Below, piece by piece: positions 7,355 through 17,328 of a DNA stretch of 64,000 nucleotides. The stretch's first letter is position 1. Every line of letters starts with the position of its first letter. Source of the stretch: JAEUIE01 sp046350055. GTDB taxonomy: Bacteria; Planctomycetota; Planctomycetia; Gemmatales; HRBIN36. Below the pieces are notes generated by a model. The model searched no databases. It was given only the letters and a program-made list of their open reading frames with translations, and was not told where the DNA came from. The translations under genes and the position numbers were made by a program. The stretch lies in the NCBI GenBank assembly GCA_046350055.1, contig JAXMBC010000001.1:4774001-4838000 (forward strand), read 5' to 3'.

Positions 7355-9070
7355 TTAGCACGAATAGGAAGCGCTTCGCTGCTCCACCACGGGCTTGGTT
7401 TCTTTGACTTGTCCATTATTGACAACCGGGGCTTCAGACACAGTATTATTGGCCAGTTTACGACGGTCACGAGCTGCCCGCACAAACTCCCGAAACAGCG
7501 GATGAGCCTGGGTTGGTTTTGATTTAAATTCAGGGTGATATTGAACAGCTACAAACCAGGGGTGATTCTTCAGCTCGATGACTTCGACCAGTTTGCCATC
7601 AGGGCTGAGTCCGGATAGCACGAACCCTTTCTCTGTGAAGCTGCTGCGGTATTCATTGTTGAATTCATACCGATGTCGATGTCGTTCCATGATCGATGTC
7701 TTGCCGTATGCCTCATAGGCTTTGCTTCCCAGTAGTAGTTCACAGGGGTATTGGCCCAGTCGCATAGTGCCCCCCAGGTCTTCAACTTTCTCCTGTTCAC
7801 TCATCATGCAGATAACAGGATGCCGGGTATCATCAGCGAATTCCGTACTGCTCGCATCTGCGTGCCCGAGCACATATCGGGCAAACTCGATTGTGGCACA
7901 TTGCATCCCCAGGCATACGCCAAAGAAGGGGACGTTATTTTCGCGAGCATACTTTACCGCAGCGATCTTGCCTTCAATGCCTCGGTCTCCGAAGCCACCT
8001 GGCACCAAGATACCATCCATACCACTGAGCAGGCTCTCGGCGCGATGCTCATCTTCCAGATCTTCCGCATCTACTTTGGTGATGCGCACCCGCGTACTAT
8101 TGGCGATGCCTGCATGCTGCAGCGATTCGTAAATGGACTTATAGGCATCATGAGTTTCCATGTACTTGCCTACAACTGCGATGTTTGCTTCATGAGTGGG
8201 GTTCTTCAGTTTGCTGAGCATCTTCAGCCAATCGTCCAATTGAGGCGGCTGGCTGCCTTGAGTAAGCCCCAGCTTCTCAATGATCAGTTCGTCGAGCTTT
8301 TTCTCATGCAGGCTGATTGGTACCTCATAAACACTGAAATCACGATCTTTCTCGGCAATGACTGCACGATTTTCGATGTTACAGAAGAGACCGATCTTCT
8401 TTCGCATGTCTTCCGAAAGATCACGTTCCGTGCGACAGATCAGGATGTCAGGCTGGATACCAATCTTCCGCAGTTCGCCTACTGAGTGCTGGGTAGGCTT
8501 GGTCTTCAATTCCTGAGCAGCTTTCAGGTAAGGTACCAGCGTGAGATGCACATAGATGCAGTTGTGCTTGCCCACATCAAGTGCAAATTGACGGATGGCT
8601 TCCAGAAAAGGCAATCCTTCGATGTCACCCACTGTGCCACCGATCTCAGTGATGACCACATCGGTATCCGGTTTGGCCATCAGGTGAATACACCGTTTAA
8701 TTTCATCAGTCACATGGGGAATCACCTGAATAGTCTGACCCAGGTAATCGCCATGGCGTTCCTTGTTGATAATGGTCTGGTAAATGCGACCGGAAGTGTA
8801 GTTACTATGCTTATCGAGTTGTGTGTTTGTGAAGCGTTCGTAGTGTCCCAGGTCGAGATCAGATTCGGTGCCATCATCAAGCACATAGACTTCACCGTGC
8901 TGAGCCGGATTCATGGTACCCGGATCAACGTTTAAATAGGGATCAAACTTCTGCAAACGCACCTTGAGGCCACGGCGTTCCAGGAGCATAGCCATGGATG
9001 AACACGTAATACCCTTACCCAGCGAACTGACAACACCGCCAGTTACAAAGATGTGTTTGGCCATGACCAT
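7355..9070 (-). CDS. pyrG: CTP synthase (glutamine hydrolysing)
   Basis: CTP synthase converts UTP to CTP using ATP and glutamine, the last step of de novo pyrimidine nucleotide synthesis. The N-terminal synthetase domain begins KHIFVTGGVVSSLGKGI with the P-loop and continues LQKFDPYLNVDPGTMNP. The C-terminal class-I glutamine amidotransferase domain contains the oxyanion strand PGGFGDRG, the nucleophile in GVCLGMQ, and the catalytic His-Glu in QYHPEF. The 571-residue length is slightly above the common ~540 because of a tail after the HPEF motif. Translation could start at ATG 9070 or ATG 9064 (MAKHIF); the second matches the usual family N-terminus. Confidence 0.96.
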   Translation of the reverse strand: MVMAKHIFVTGGVVSSLGKGITCSSMAMLLERRGLKVRLQKFDPYLNVDPGTMNPAQHGEVYVLDDGTESDLDLGHYERFTNTQLDKHSNYTSGRIYQTIINKERHGDYLGQTIQVIPHVTDEIKRCIHLMAKPDTDVVITEIGGTVGDIEGLPFLEAIRQFALDVGKHNCIYVHLTLVPYLKAAQELKTKPTQHSVGELRKIGIQPDILICRTERDLSEDMRKKIGLFCNIENRAVIAEKDRDFSVYEVPISLHEKKLDELIIEKLGLTQGSQPPQLDDWLKMLSKLKNPTHEANIAVVGKYMETHDAYKSIYESLQHAGIANSTRVRITKVDAEDLEDEHRAESLLSGMDGILVPGGFGDRGIEGKIAAVKYARENNVPFFGVCLGMQCATIEFARYVLGHADASSTEFADDTRHPVICMMSEQEKVEDLGGTMRLGQYPCELLLGSKAYEAYGKTSIMERHRHRYEFNNEYRSSFTEKGFVLSGLSPDGKLVEVIELKNHPWFVAVQYHPEFKSKPTQAHPLFREFVRAARDRRKLANNTVSEAPVVNNGQVKETKPVVEQRSASYSC

Positions 9071-9130
9071 ACCCCTGCCTTGGAATTAACAGGTATTGTA
9101 TGGGTCCTGTTTTTTTCTGGAAGGGGTGAA

Positions 9131-10057
9131 CTACTGCACTCGATACCTGAACCCAAACAAGCGATGGACTTTTTCAGTGACAAACCGGGCAAAGGTTGCC
9201 GTGAGTCGTTGCACTGTCAGCCAATTGACGGAACGAGAATGTTTGTATTGTTGCAGATAATCACAGTACATTCGATATGCGTCCCAGTCTCGATTCCAGA
9301 AAGCGTTTTGACACTTATCCAGCAGTCTTTCAATCAGGATATTTCGTAAGCGAGCCGTTTCTGCTGCTCCAAGGACAGGAAGCTGCAAGTCTAACCAATG
9401 CTGGAACGAGGCATCCCAGCGTAGTTCTATATCTTTCTTTGCACTTTGATTATTGCCGTGTTGACGGTAACCAATCAATGGTTCGTTTACAATCGCGATG
9501 GGCGTCTCACGCAAGAGCTCAATGAAGTAAATGGCATCTTCAGCATACTTGGTCCAGGTTGGAAAGCGACAGAGTATATTTCTCTTAACCATGAGCGATG
9601 CAATCTGGCAGGGAGTTCCATCTCTCAGGATTTGCTCTACCTTGAACTGGCGTTGCTTGCTGTTCTTCTGAATCTTGGGGATTTTTGTCAGGTCGGAGAA
9701 ACGGAAGTAATGTGAACAAATTGCTGCGTAGTTATCATTGATCGCATCAAGCTGTTTTTGTAACTTTGTCGGCATCCAATAATCATCTGCGTCCAGGAAG
9801 GCGATCCAGTCGCCTTTCGCTTCGTCCATTCCACGGTTTCTTGCTACTGATTCACCTTGATTCACTTGACGAAGTACGCGGACAGGCGGACCAATTTCCT
9901 CTGCAATGACTGCCGAATTATCGGTCGAACCATCGTCGACAACAATCACTTCCAGCACTGGATAAGTCTGCGCCAGTACCGAGTCAATGGTCTCGCGAAG
10001 AAAACTCCCACCGTTATAGGAGGGAATGACCACGGAGACTGATGGTGCATTCATCAT
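9131..10057 (-). CDS. Family 2 glycosyltransferase
   Basis: This 308-residue protein has a GT-A fold. The N-terminus reads VSVVIPSYNGGSFLRETIDSVL (residues 7-28), followed by EVIVVDDGSTDNS, NQGESVARNRG and the metal-binding FLDADDYW, all hallmarks of GT2. No membrane segment is obvious. The sugar and acceptor cannot be read from sequence. It is divergent from a GT4 glycosyltransferase with a 171-base spacer, so both may serve one polysaccharide or glycoprotein pathway, although no larger polysaccharide locus is present here. Confidence 0.88.
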   Translation of the reverse strand: MMNAPSVSVVIPSYNGGSFLRETIDSVLAQTYPVLEVIVVDDGSTDNSAVIAEEIGPPVRVLRQVNQGESVARNRGMDEAKGDWIAFLDADDYWMPTKLQKQLDAINDNYAAICSHYFRFSDLTKIPKIQKNSKQRQFKVEQILRDGTPCQIASLMVKRNILCRFPTWTKYAEDAIYFIELLRETPIAIVNEPLIGYRQHGNNQSAKKDIELRWDASFQHWLDLQLPVLGAAETARLRNILIERLLDKCQNAFWNRDWDAYRMYCDYLQQYKHSRSVNWLTVQRLTATFARFVTEKVHRLFGFRYRVQ

Positions 10058-10228
10058 CTACTTCTGGATACTTGGTAACTGTTTCGTGCAATACCTGCAA
10101 TCAGCCGATATGTCAACAGTCATCCGGATTACCTGAATCACCATGAAATCCATCTCAAAATTGAAGAATCATGTTAATTTGTGCCGACAAATCCTTTGGA
10201 CTCCTCGTACCATCAAAGCAAGGCTGTT

Positions 10229-11386
10229 ATGCGTATTTGTCTGTACACCAATACTGCATTTCCGAGTATCGGTGGGCAGGAAGTGGTTGTTGATGAGTTA
10301 GCGAAACAATATCAGCAGGCAGGCCATTACGTTGTTGTAGTTGCCCCGGACCACCCGCAAGCAAGTGGATTTGATCGTCAGGCACCTTATCAGATTGCTC
10401 GTCATCCTCGATTCATTTCAACACGCTGGCTTTTGTCCTGGTATGGTTCCTGTTTCAAACGTCTGCAGCAGCGACATCAATTTGACGTGGTACATTGCCA
10501 TAACATTTATCCTGCTGGGTATGTTGCATTGATGCTCGGAGAACGTCGACCACTCGTCGCCATCACCAGCCACGGAGGCGATGTGCGTGAGGACAATCCC
10601 CGCTTTTCCAAGCCAGGATTAATATCTCGGCACCGCAGGGTGTTGTCTGACGCAGATGCGATAGTCTCGATTGGACCATTTACTGACGAAGGGTTTTCTC
10701 GTCTTGGTGTACCTCGTCACAAAATGCATCGTATCACCAACGGTGTACATGTAGATCATCTGTCTCAATGTGTGAGCAGGCCCGATTCGCTACCAGCGAG
10801 CTTGCAGAACAATGACTTTTACCTTTTTCTGGGGCGACTTGCACATCGCAAAGGAGTCGATGTTCTTCTCCGGGCCATTGCCTTAATGAAACACCAAGGC
10901 AAACATAAGGTAAAACTTGCTATTGGAGGGGATGGCCCAGAGCGATCGAATCTCGAAGCTCTTGCCCAGCAAGCAGGGATTTCAGATTACGTGGTATTCC
11001 TTGGAAAAGTCGCTGGCGACACCAAACGATGGCTTCTTCAACAAGCCCGTTGTATGGTGATTCCAACTCGTGAGTGGGAAGCGCTTCCCATGGTATTGCT
11101 GGAAGCTCATGCAGCTGGCTGTCCTGTTCTTGCCAGCGATGCTCCAGGACTGCTGGGACTGGTAGAGCAGGATGTTACGGGCTGGGTGACTGCACGAGAA
11201 GACCATGTTGCTCTGGCAAGGCAACTGCAGATAGTCGATGACATGCCGATGCAGCGTATTCAGTCGATCAGAGACGCGGGCAAACAGAAAGCCAGGAAGT
11301 ACGATTGGCCCTGTATTGCTGAACAACACATAACACTTTTTGAACAACTACACGACCAACGTGCTGGCTTGAAATCCGCAGCATGA
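10229..11386 (+). CDS. Family 4 glycosyltransferase
   Basis: This ~385-residue protein has a GT-B fold. The start at ATG 10229 gives MRICLYTNTAFPSIGGQE, the normal beginning of a GT4 enzyme with its glycine-rich nucleotide-sugar loop; a longer open frame from 10181 adds 16 non-conserved residues. Motifs include HCHNIYPAGY, GRLAHRKGVDVLLRAI at the start of the C-terminal domain, and the EWEALPMVLLEAHAAGCPV segment carrying the EX7E catalytic motif. The donor and acceptor are unknown. The gene is convergent with the 1310-residue unknown gene, with 14 bases between stop codons. Confidence 0.88.
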   Translation: MRICLYTNTAFPSIGGQEVVVDELAKQYQQAGHYVVVVAPDHPQASGFDRQAPYQIARHPRFISTRWLLSWYGSCFKRLQQRHQFDVVHCHNIYPAGYVALMLGERRPLVAITSHGGDVREDNPRFSKPGLISRHRRVLSDADAIVSIGPFTDEGFSRLGVPRHKMHRITNGVHVDHLSQCVSRPDSLPASLQNNDFYLFLGRLAHRKGVDVLLRAIALMKHQGKHKVKLAIGGDGPERSNLEALAQQAGISDYVVFLGKVAGDTKRWLLQQARCMVIPTREWEALPMVLLEAHAAGCPVLASDAPGLLGLVEQDVTGWVTAREDHVALARQLQIVDDMPMQRIQSIRDAGKQKARKYDWPCIAEQHITLFEQLHDQRAGLKSAA

Positions 11387-11400
11387 CAGTAGTGTCCAGA

Positions 11401-14400
11401 CTACTCAGGTAGCAAGCCAGTATCCTGCAAGCCGGTTTCCCACTGAGATAATTGTTCCTCCAGTGCATTCAGGCTGATGATAAAAAAAGGCGGATCCAGC
11501 AGTTTTTCCATCTCCTGCTGTTCGGCTACAAACTCCCCCTCCTGCTCAAGTTTGCGGATCCACGCTGGCACATCCAGCCCGGAACCACTGGTCGTCTTTG
11601 CTAGTTCATCCATTTTGGCCAGCAGGCTTCGTAAGGCCGGACCACGCTCCTGTTTGCGTGGTTTTTCTTCGATTTCCCGCACCGCCGGGGCAACCAGTGC
11701 CACGAGGCAGTCAACTTCCAGCGGCGCCAGAAATCGCTCTTCAATCAGATCGGCCACTGTTCGCAATTGCATGCCATGCTCAGCTTGAATCTCCCTCAGA
11801 TGCTCTACGTGCCGTCGAGCGATTTCACCGGTCATTCGTTTGATGTTCTCTTTCCAAAGCTCTGCTGCTTTCGTGTGACCTTCTCTCACCAGCGATTCGT
11901 GTATCCAGATCAGTGGCCTGATATTCCATACGTGCCGCTCATAAGTCGTCTTCAAGCGTAGAAACGAGATGAGCCGGTAGATGTTTTCCCCATAGTCCGA
12001 CTGCGTAGTAGTGGCATTGTAATCCTTGTATTCTTCATAATTTTCCACGACAGTTTTTAGCACCATCTCCAGATGCCGTGCCGCGACTTCTCGTGAAATC
12101 TTACGCCGTTCAATGGCGTGCATGAGCTTGGCACCTGCCATCGGCTCATCATCCCTTACCAGTGACGCTTCTTCTTCCATGTAACTGATAAATGCTGGAA
12201 TGCCTCGGCTGAGAATCGCACGCAAGTTGGAAAGTGTCATAAACTTGGGATGGAACAGGTCGGATCCAAATTTCCTGATGAATTCTCGCAATTCTTTCCA
12301 TTCATCATCTTCCTGAATACCTTCCAGACTGGAAAGACGTACCGAGTGACTGTGATCGATCCACAACATCAGAAATGGCTTTGCCAAATGGTCAAGAATC
12401 TCGATGAGCCGTGAAGGCTCCACTTCAGGCTGCCAATGGGTAGAGGATCGCGAGACACTGGCAGTCAGTCCATGCATCGCGAATTCAAACAACCGATTAA
12501 ACTCTGTAACCACCCTGCCCTGAATCGATTGTGCTCGCTCTGAATCACGAACCGCTTTCAATACCTGATAGGTTTCCTTGACCTGCCCAAGACGAGGCAA
12601 AGCCGTCACCAAGTCCCTTAAGGTAGTCTGTGCCAGACGTGTGCGATAATTTTCTTCTATGCTACCACCGGCATCGAGCGGCTTGTATAACAATGAAACA
12701 TTCGATAACGCTTCTAGATAGGCATCGAGCCTGCCGCCAATTTTGCCAACGGAGCCTCTCCAGATGAGATTCTCCAGTTGCACAGCATGACGCTCCCAGT
12801 CGCCATGCACTGTAGCAGGCACATCTTCATTGGCTATGGCATAGCTGGAGGCAAGAAGCGATGCTTCTGCCTGAGCAATATCCAATGCGGCCGAGATACC
12901 CAATTCCATCAGTCTGTCTTTGACATGCCGCTGTCGATCGTATTCCATCATGGATGCCTGATTGCCCAAAGGTTCCGGCACCACACATTGGTAAATCCGC
13001 TCCAGCAGAGGCAACAACTGTTCTCGCTGCTGCACTGCCAGTTTCCACCAGCCTGTGAGAGAATCTCTCAGGCCATCCTGACCTTTGAATTGACCTGACT
13101 GCCTCGCAAACAGTTGCCAGAGATGAGCAACATGGGCTAGAAAACTGATTCGTTGCGAAATGCTATCTGCCTGATGTTCCAGTGGAAAATCAGCACCTAC
13201 CTTGCTGACAGGATCATCGTCTGCCAGGCTTGCATCATTGCCATCATCGGTACTGTCACGGTACGCCATACCTTCATAAGCAGCAGCAAAGGGATTGTCT
13301 TCTTTCGCTGTATCAGGTCTCACTCCTTGAACTTCAATCTGACTGAGATCCCAATACTCTTCTGCGTTGGCTTCGAGCAAATCAAAAAAACGTTTAAGGT
13401 ACTTCCATTGCTCCGTACGCTGCAATTGTCTGGCCTGCAAGACCTCAACCATCCAGTGGGTCATCAGGTCATAAAAACTGTTCTTACCATCTTCCAGAGG
13501 AACTTCGCTGGCATGACTGAGCCAATTAATAAGCAGTGCCATGGCAGCTGCGTAATCACGACGCATCAACAGGACATCAAGTACCAGCGAAAACGAAGAG
13601 GCGCTGGTGAAACTCTTGAGATGCTGCCTCCAGAAGGATAAATCCCCTGCGGTTTGTCCCTTGGCATGCCAATCGACCAGGGCTTCCACCACCTGCAGTG
13701 CTGATTGGAACATCTCCTCGCCTGCCACGCGTGGCAGGTCACTCACTTCATAAGTAGCATATCGGTCCCACCATTGAACCATTCGACCAAACTGTCGCCT
13801 GGCCGCTTTGGCGTCATCTTCTTTTCCACTGGCTGCTGCCATGCACAACATCCGTCCTGCCAGTTGAAAAGTACTCTCCATCATCTCACACAGCTCAATC
13901 AGCCGATGATCGAGTACTGCATCCTCCATCGACTGAAAGATGGGGAATTGAGCTTGAAAACCGAGTGCATTCCATGGATCAGGCAGCGCCCCACACGCGA
14001 TGCCTCGCTGCAACCAGTCTTCAATAGACTGCAGCTTATTCAGTCCGAGCTTGAGATCCCCTTCGTCAATGGCGTCCGCCAACTCGCTGAGCAAGTTGGT
14101 GATCTCCATCTGAAATCGATCAGACACAGGCGACGTAGGGCGAAGCCTTTCTCTCGCCGCACTCGTGGCATTGATATCAGCAAGGAAGTAGGAGAGATGC
14201 CGAGTCTGTAATTGCTCTGCACGATGTCTCGTAATGGCCTGATTGAGTGATTGACGTGCGCCTGCAAAAGGCTGCCGCATACGGTCAGCTTCGTCTTCCA
14301 GTCGTTTCTTGTGTTTGCCCTGTAACCTACTGAAGCTGTAGGCATAAAAATTGTCCCGCAGCTTTGCGATGCGTGGCACCAGCGTGGAGAGTTTTACCGA

Positions 14401-15333
14401 GCTATCGTAACTCCCCGGGCCTCGACCACTCATCGCAGAGGCCATGAGTACCGTTCCCGCCAGGACAATACCAGCTTCCTGCAAGTACTCTTCGCGAAGT
14501 TTATCTTCAACGTTCTGATAGCGCTCCTGTAGTATCTCTAACGTAATCGAACGTGTGATATAGCGGCGATAGTTACCTGAACCATCGAGTTGCTGCGGAT
14601 CCCATTCTCCGAATACATAATTCGGGCGACGGTTGGCTGGATGGCTATGATCGTAACAGCGGGCATCGTAAGACCATTCCGCCAAACGCTTCAAATCAAA
14701 CGATGCTTCCTCGAGTAATTCTTCAGGAATGTTGTTCAGCACCGTAATCGATTGCTGAATGAGTTGTTCGTATCGACCATAACCCACCCCCACATCGGCC
14801 AGATATAAGGGAATAGGGTGTAAACTCTCCTGGGGGTATGTGTCCCCCAGCCGACCGTTCTCCAGCGTGGCCACGGGCCGATAACCAATGAAGTCATTCA
14901 GTTTTTTGATGGTGTGTGCAATCGCAAGATCAGGTTCTTCCTTGAGACCTGTTTCTGATAGCAGACATTCCAGCATCCGAACTACCATCAGAGGTGGAAA
15001 CAGTTCTTGATCAGGAACATGCTGCAAGAGATCACGATGAAATTGTCGATATTCCGGAATCAGCTTCTGCGGGAGGAGTTGAAGAACCAGTTTGGCCTGC
15101 GTCAAATCTTGAAAGGCGGCCCCTGCTTCCGCCACGATAGAATCAGCGTGCTGATATAGCCAATCACAAAGTGTTTTCCATGGCGCCGTGTCATTAATGC
15201 CTGAAACTCTTGCCTGAGCAATGTTCCATGCCTTCTGAAAACGACTATCAGACCGACCATTGGAAAAGTTCAGGTAGCCGATCAACTTGACGAGATCGAC
15301 ATGCTTCTTCAATTCCAGCAAACGTGATTCCAC
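11401..15333 (-). CDS. Very large protein of unknown function (~1310 residues)
   Basis: I do not recognise any domain. The protein is soluble and charged, rich in Glu, Leu, Arg and aromatic residues, and appears mostly alpha-helical throughout, with alternating amphipathic stretches that resemble a helical-repeat scaffold. There is no signal peptide. The only hydrophobic stretch is short (around GIVLAGTVLMASAM, residue ~290). The start at GTG 15333 is chosen because GGAG lies 10 bases upstream; GTG 15354 would sit almost at the predicted transcription start given the -10 box at 15364-15369. The gene stands alone between a GT4 gene and a HEAT-repeat gene. Function cannot be inferred. Confidence 0.85.
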   Translation of the reverse strand: MESRLLELKKHVDLVKLIGYLNFSNGRSDSRFQKAWNIAQARVSGINDTAPWKTLCDWLYQHADSIVAEAGAAFQDLTQAKLVLQLLPQKLIPEYRQFHRDLLQHVPDQELFPPLMVVRMLECLLSETGLKEEPDLAIAHTIKKLNDFIGYRPVATLENGRLGDTYPQESLHPIPLYLADVGVGYGRYEQLIQQSITVLNNIPEELLEEASFDLKRLAEWSYDARCYDHSHPANRRPNYVFGEWDPQQLDGSGNYRRYITRSITLEILQERYQNVEDKLREEYLQEAGIVLAGTVLMASAMSGRGPGSYDSSVKLSTLVPRIAKLRDNFYAYSFSRLQGKHKKRLEDEADRMRQPFAGARQSLNQAITRHRAEQLQTRHLSYFLADINATSAARERLRPTSPVSDRFQMEITNLLSELADAIDEGDLKLGLNKLQSIEDWLQRGIACGALPDPWNALGFQAQFPIFQSMEDAVLDHRLIELCEMMESTFQLAGRMLCMAAASGKEDDAKAARRQFGRMVQWWDRYATYEVSDLPRVAGEEMFQSALQVVEALVDWHAKGQTAGDLSFWRQHLKSFTSASSFSLVLDVLLMRRDYAAAMALLINWLSHASEVPLEDGKNSFYDLMTHWMVEVLQARQLQRTEQWKYLKRFFDLLEANAEEYWDLSQIEVQGVRPDTAKEDNPFAAAYEGMAYRDSTDDGNDASLADDDPVSKVGADFPLEHQADSISQRISFLAHVAHLWQLFARQSGQFKGQDGLRDSLTGWWKLAVQQREQLLPLLERIYQCVVPEPLGNQASMMEYDRQRHVKDRLMELGISAALDIAQAEASLLASSYAIANEDVPATVHGDWERHAVQLENLIWRGSVGKIGGRLDAYLEALSNVSLLYKPLDAGGSIEENYRTRLAQTTLRDLVTALPRLGQVKETYQVLKAVRDSERAQSIQGRVVTEFNRLFEFAMHGLTASVSRSSTHWQPEVEPSRLIEILDHLAKPFLMLWIDHSHSVRLSSLEGIQEDDEWKELREFIRKFGSDLFHPKFMTLSNLRAILSRGIPAFISYMEEEASLVRDDEPMAGAKLMHAIERRKISREVAARHLEMVLKTVVENYEEYKDYNATTTQSDYGENIYRLISFLRLKTTYERHVWNIRPLIWIHESLVREGHTKAAELWKENIKRMTGEIARRHVEHLREIQAEHGMQLRTVADLIEERFLAPLEVDCLVALVAPAVREIEEKPRKQERGPALRSLLAKMDELAKTTSGSGLDVPAWIRKLEQEGEFVAEQQEMEKLLDPPFFIISLNALEEQLSQWETGLQDTGLLPE

Positions 15334-15363
15334 GATCCAGCTACTCCAGAGCACAACACCTGC

Positions 15364-15393
15364 ATTATATCATGGTGCCGCGATGGGAGTCAG
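15364..15393 (-). promoter_or_regulatory. Sigma-70-like promoter of the 1310-residue gene
   Basis: On the minus strand a perfect TATAAT -10 box (15364-15369) lies 18 bases after CTGACT (15388-15393; 4 of 6 matches to TTGACA). The predicted start of transcription, near 15357, is about 24 bases before GTG 15333. Confidence 0.5.
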
Positions 15394-15432
15394 TAATACA
15401 TGGTGTACCATCATAACAGGAGCCAATTATCG

Positions 15433-16110
15433 TTACTTGTTGATCTTGCGCATTGCTTCGGTAACAACTCGACGAAGCTCGCGATCAGGGTTGCGTTCCT
15501 TGAGAAACGCTTCAAAGACAGGAATCGCTTCCTTTGCATCGGGACCGATGTTGCCGAGCGCGATAACATAGGCTGCGCGAATGTTATTGCCACGGCGCAT
15601 GTTGGGTCCTTCGGCCTGATACGCTTTCAACAAATCAGGCACTGCTTCCTTGGCATCCGGACCAATTGACGCCAGTGCATCTGCTGCATACTTTCGAACC
15701 TGATTGTCTTTCTCTGCGAGCGCCTGACGAAGAACTGGAACCGCATCTTTACCGTATTTGCTGATTGAAGTCGATGCCCGGGCTATGACTTCCGTATCAG
15801 TGTCTTTCATTGCCTTGGAGAGTGCTGCAATTGTCATTTTGCTATCCGCACCAATGACACCTAAGGCTTCCGCTGCACTGCGTCGCACCAGCACATCTCG
15901 ATCTTTTTCCAGCAAACTGGCAACGAGAGGAGCCGTTGATTTTGCCGCAGTCTTCATGGCAATGATCTGGGTGAGTGCTTTTCGTTTCTTGACAAGTTCG
16001 CCGGTTCGAAGATCGTTCATGACCTGCTTGAGATTGCCTTCTTCGTCGGCATGAAGGTTAGTTACCATTGGCGAAAACACCAGCGTCAGCAGCAAGAGTA
16101 GGCGGATCAT
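15433..16110 (-). CDS. Secreted HEAT-repeat protein
   Basis: The ATG at 16110 is preferred because it places a hydrophobic signal peptide (MIRLLLLLTLVFSPMVTNLHA) at the N-terminus; the open frame extends further up to 16176 without support. The mature ~205 residues consist of HEAT/PBS-lyase-type repeats: units such as VRRSAAEALGVIG, VRKYAADALASIG and IRAAYVIALGNIG recur at ~37-residue spacing, about five in all. Such proteins act as binding scaffolds outside the cytoplasm; the partner is unknown. The gene is divergent from the DUF1844 gene. Confidence 0.8.
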   Translation of the reverse strand: MIRLLLLLTLVFSPMVTNLHADEEGNLKQVMNDLRTGELVKKRKALTQIIAMKTAAKSTAPLVASLLEKDRDVLVRRSAAEALGVIGADSKMTIAALSKAMKDTDTEVIARASTSISKYGKDAVPVLRQALAEKDNQVRKYAADALASIGPDAKEAVPDLLKAYQAEGPNMRRGNNIRAAYVIALGNIGPDAKEAIPVFEAFLKERNPDRELRRVVTEAMRKINK

Positions 16111-16211
16111 GAAGCACACTCCGAGTCGAGGGAAATTCACGTTGAGGCAAGCCGATTCAATTCCAGGCCATGTCATATAATAACCCCGGAATCTTCTGAG
16201 AGGAACTGGTT

Positions 16212-16589
16212 ATGAGCGATCCAGCCAAGAAAATTATCATTGATGAAGATTGGAAACAATCTGCCCAGCAGGAAAAGGAAGAACTCGAGGCCAAACTCGA
16301 GGCCGAGAAAGCCAAATCATCGCGCCCCGTTCCGACCGCCTCTTTTGAGGTATTGATTAACTCATTGGCTATGCCAGCCATGCTCAATCTTGGAATGGTG
16401 CAAATGCCCGATCATCAGCCTGACCTGGGCGAAGCTAAGTTTTATATCGATTTACTCGGTGTTGTGGAACAAAAGACGAAAGGCAATCTGGAAACATCCG
16501 AGCACAATATGCTGACTACCCTCCTCTACGAGTTGAGGATGGCATTTGTTGCTCTCGCACAGCAAGCTCCTGCTGGCAGTACAAAATGA
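16212..16589 (+). CDS. DUF1844 domain protein
   Basis: This is a small 125-residue soluble protein. The N-terminal ~40 residues are charged and probably coiled coil (KEELEAKLEAEKAK). The rest matches DUF1844: FEVLINSLAMPAMLNLGM, the PDLGEAKFYIDLLGVVEQKTKGNL core and LLYELRMAFV. DUF1844 proteins are widespread in planctomycetes, deltaproteobacteria and acidobacteria and have no assigned function. An AGAGGAA ribosome-binding site precedes ATG 16212. It ends 5 bases from the convergent birA stop. Confidence 0.85.
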   Translation: MSDPAKKIIIDEDWKQSAQQEKEELEAKLEAEKAKSSRPVPTASFEVLINSLAMPAMLNLGMVQMPDHQPDLGEAKFYIDLLGVVEQKTKGNLETSEHNMLTTLLYELRMAFVALAQQAPAGSTK

Positions 16590-16594
16590 TTGCA

Positions 16595-17326
16595 TCACAG
16601 TTGACGAATTGAAGTCACACTCCCTGGATGAAAGCTGGCGTATTTCCCGTCAATCTGCAGTACAATCTTGTTCCATTCTAGACTGAACAAGTGACCAACG
16701 AACTTCCTGCCTGAAGATTGTAGTTCCACATGATGGTTCATGAGTTGCGAATAATGCTGCCAGGCTGATTGCATGGTTTGCCAATGACCTTGTGTAATAA
16801 GCTGGTAATTAGCATCGAGGATCGTGAGTGTTTTTGGCAAAACTGACTTCGGCGTCAGAGGATGTCGAAGATAGTGATTTAAGGAAGTAGCTTTCAGTTG
16901 GGCCTGCAGGAACTCCTGTTCACTGATGGCAACATTCAGGCCGATCCCCACTACAATCCAATCACCACGCCGTTCCACCAGTATCCCGCTCAGTTTCTTG
17001 CCATCCATCAGTACATCATTTGGCCATTTCAGGTGTGGTTCACGACCAGTTAGCTCATGAACGAGGTGACAGATACTGAGTGCTGCCCACAGGGTATACT
17101 GATAGCTTTCAGCAAAGCCGGGGTGATGATGCAGGAGAATGGACATCATAAGACAACTATTGGGAGGTGCTACCCAGCGATTGCCACGTTGCCCGCGTCC
17201 TGCAGACTGGTAATTCGCCTGCACTACCAGTCCATGTCTGCTCGAATCACCATGAAACTGCCAGGCAATGTCATTGGTGCTGGCAACTGTCTCGAATTCA
17301 AGAATCTCATTCCCGATTACCACCAT
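16595..17326 (-). CDS. birA: Biotin--[acetyl-CoA carboxylase] ligase (class I, no DNA-binding domain)
   Basis: This enzyme activates biotin to biotinyl-AMP and attaches it to the carboxyl-carrier protein. The catalytic signature GRGQRGNRW (residues ~43-51) is intact, as are KWPNDVLMDGKKLSGILVE and VVGIGLNV. At 243 residues it lacks the N-terminal helix-turn-helix of E. coli BirA, so it should not act as the biotin-operon repressor. It starts 2 bases after the nadC stop codon, so the two are almost certainly co-transcribed, an arrangement of two cofactor genes. Confidence 0.92.
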   Translation of the reverse strand: MVVIGNEILEFETVASTNDIAWQFHGDSSRHGLVVQANYQSAGRGQRGNRWVAPPNSCLMMSILLHHHPGFAESYQYTLWAALSICHLVHELTGREPHLKWPNDVLMDGKKLSGILVERRGDWIVVGIGLNVAISEQEFLQAQLKATSLNHYLRHPLTPKSVLPKTLTILDANYQLITQGHWQTMQSAWQHYSQLMNHHVELQSSGRKFVGHLFSLEWNKIVLQIDGKYASFHPGSVTSIRQL

Positions 17327-17328
17327 AT

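Noticed and set aside
7751..8485. Open frame of 244 residues on the plus strand inside pyrG
   Set aside because: Shadow of the CTP synthase gene; no ribosome-binding site or family features.
13153..13641. Plus-strand frames inside the 1310-residue gene
   Set aside because: They follow from codon use on the opposite strand and carry no protein-like pattern.
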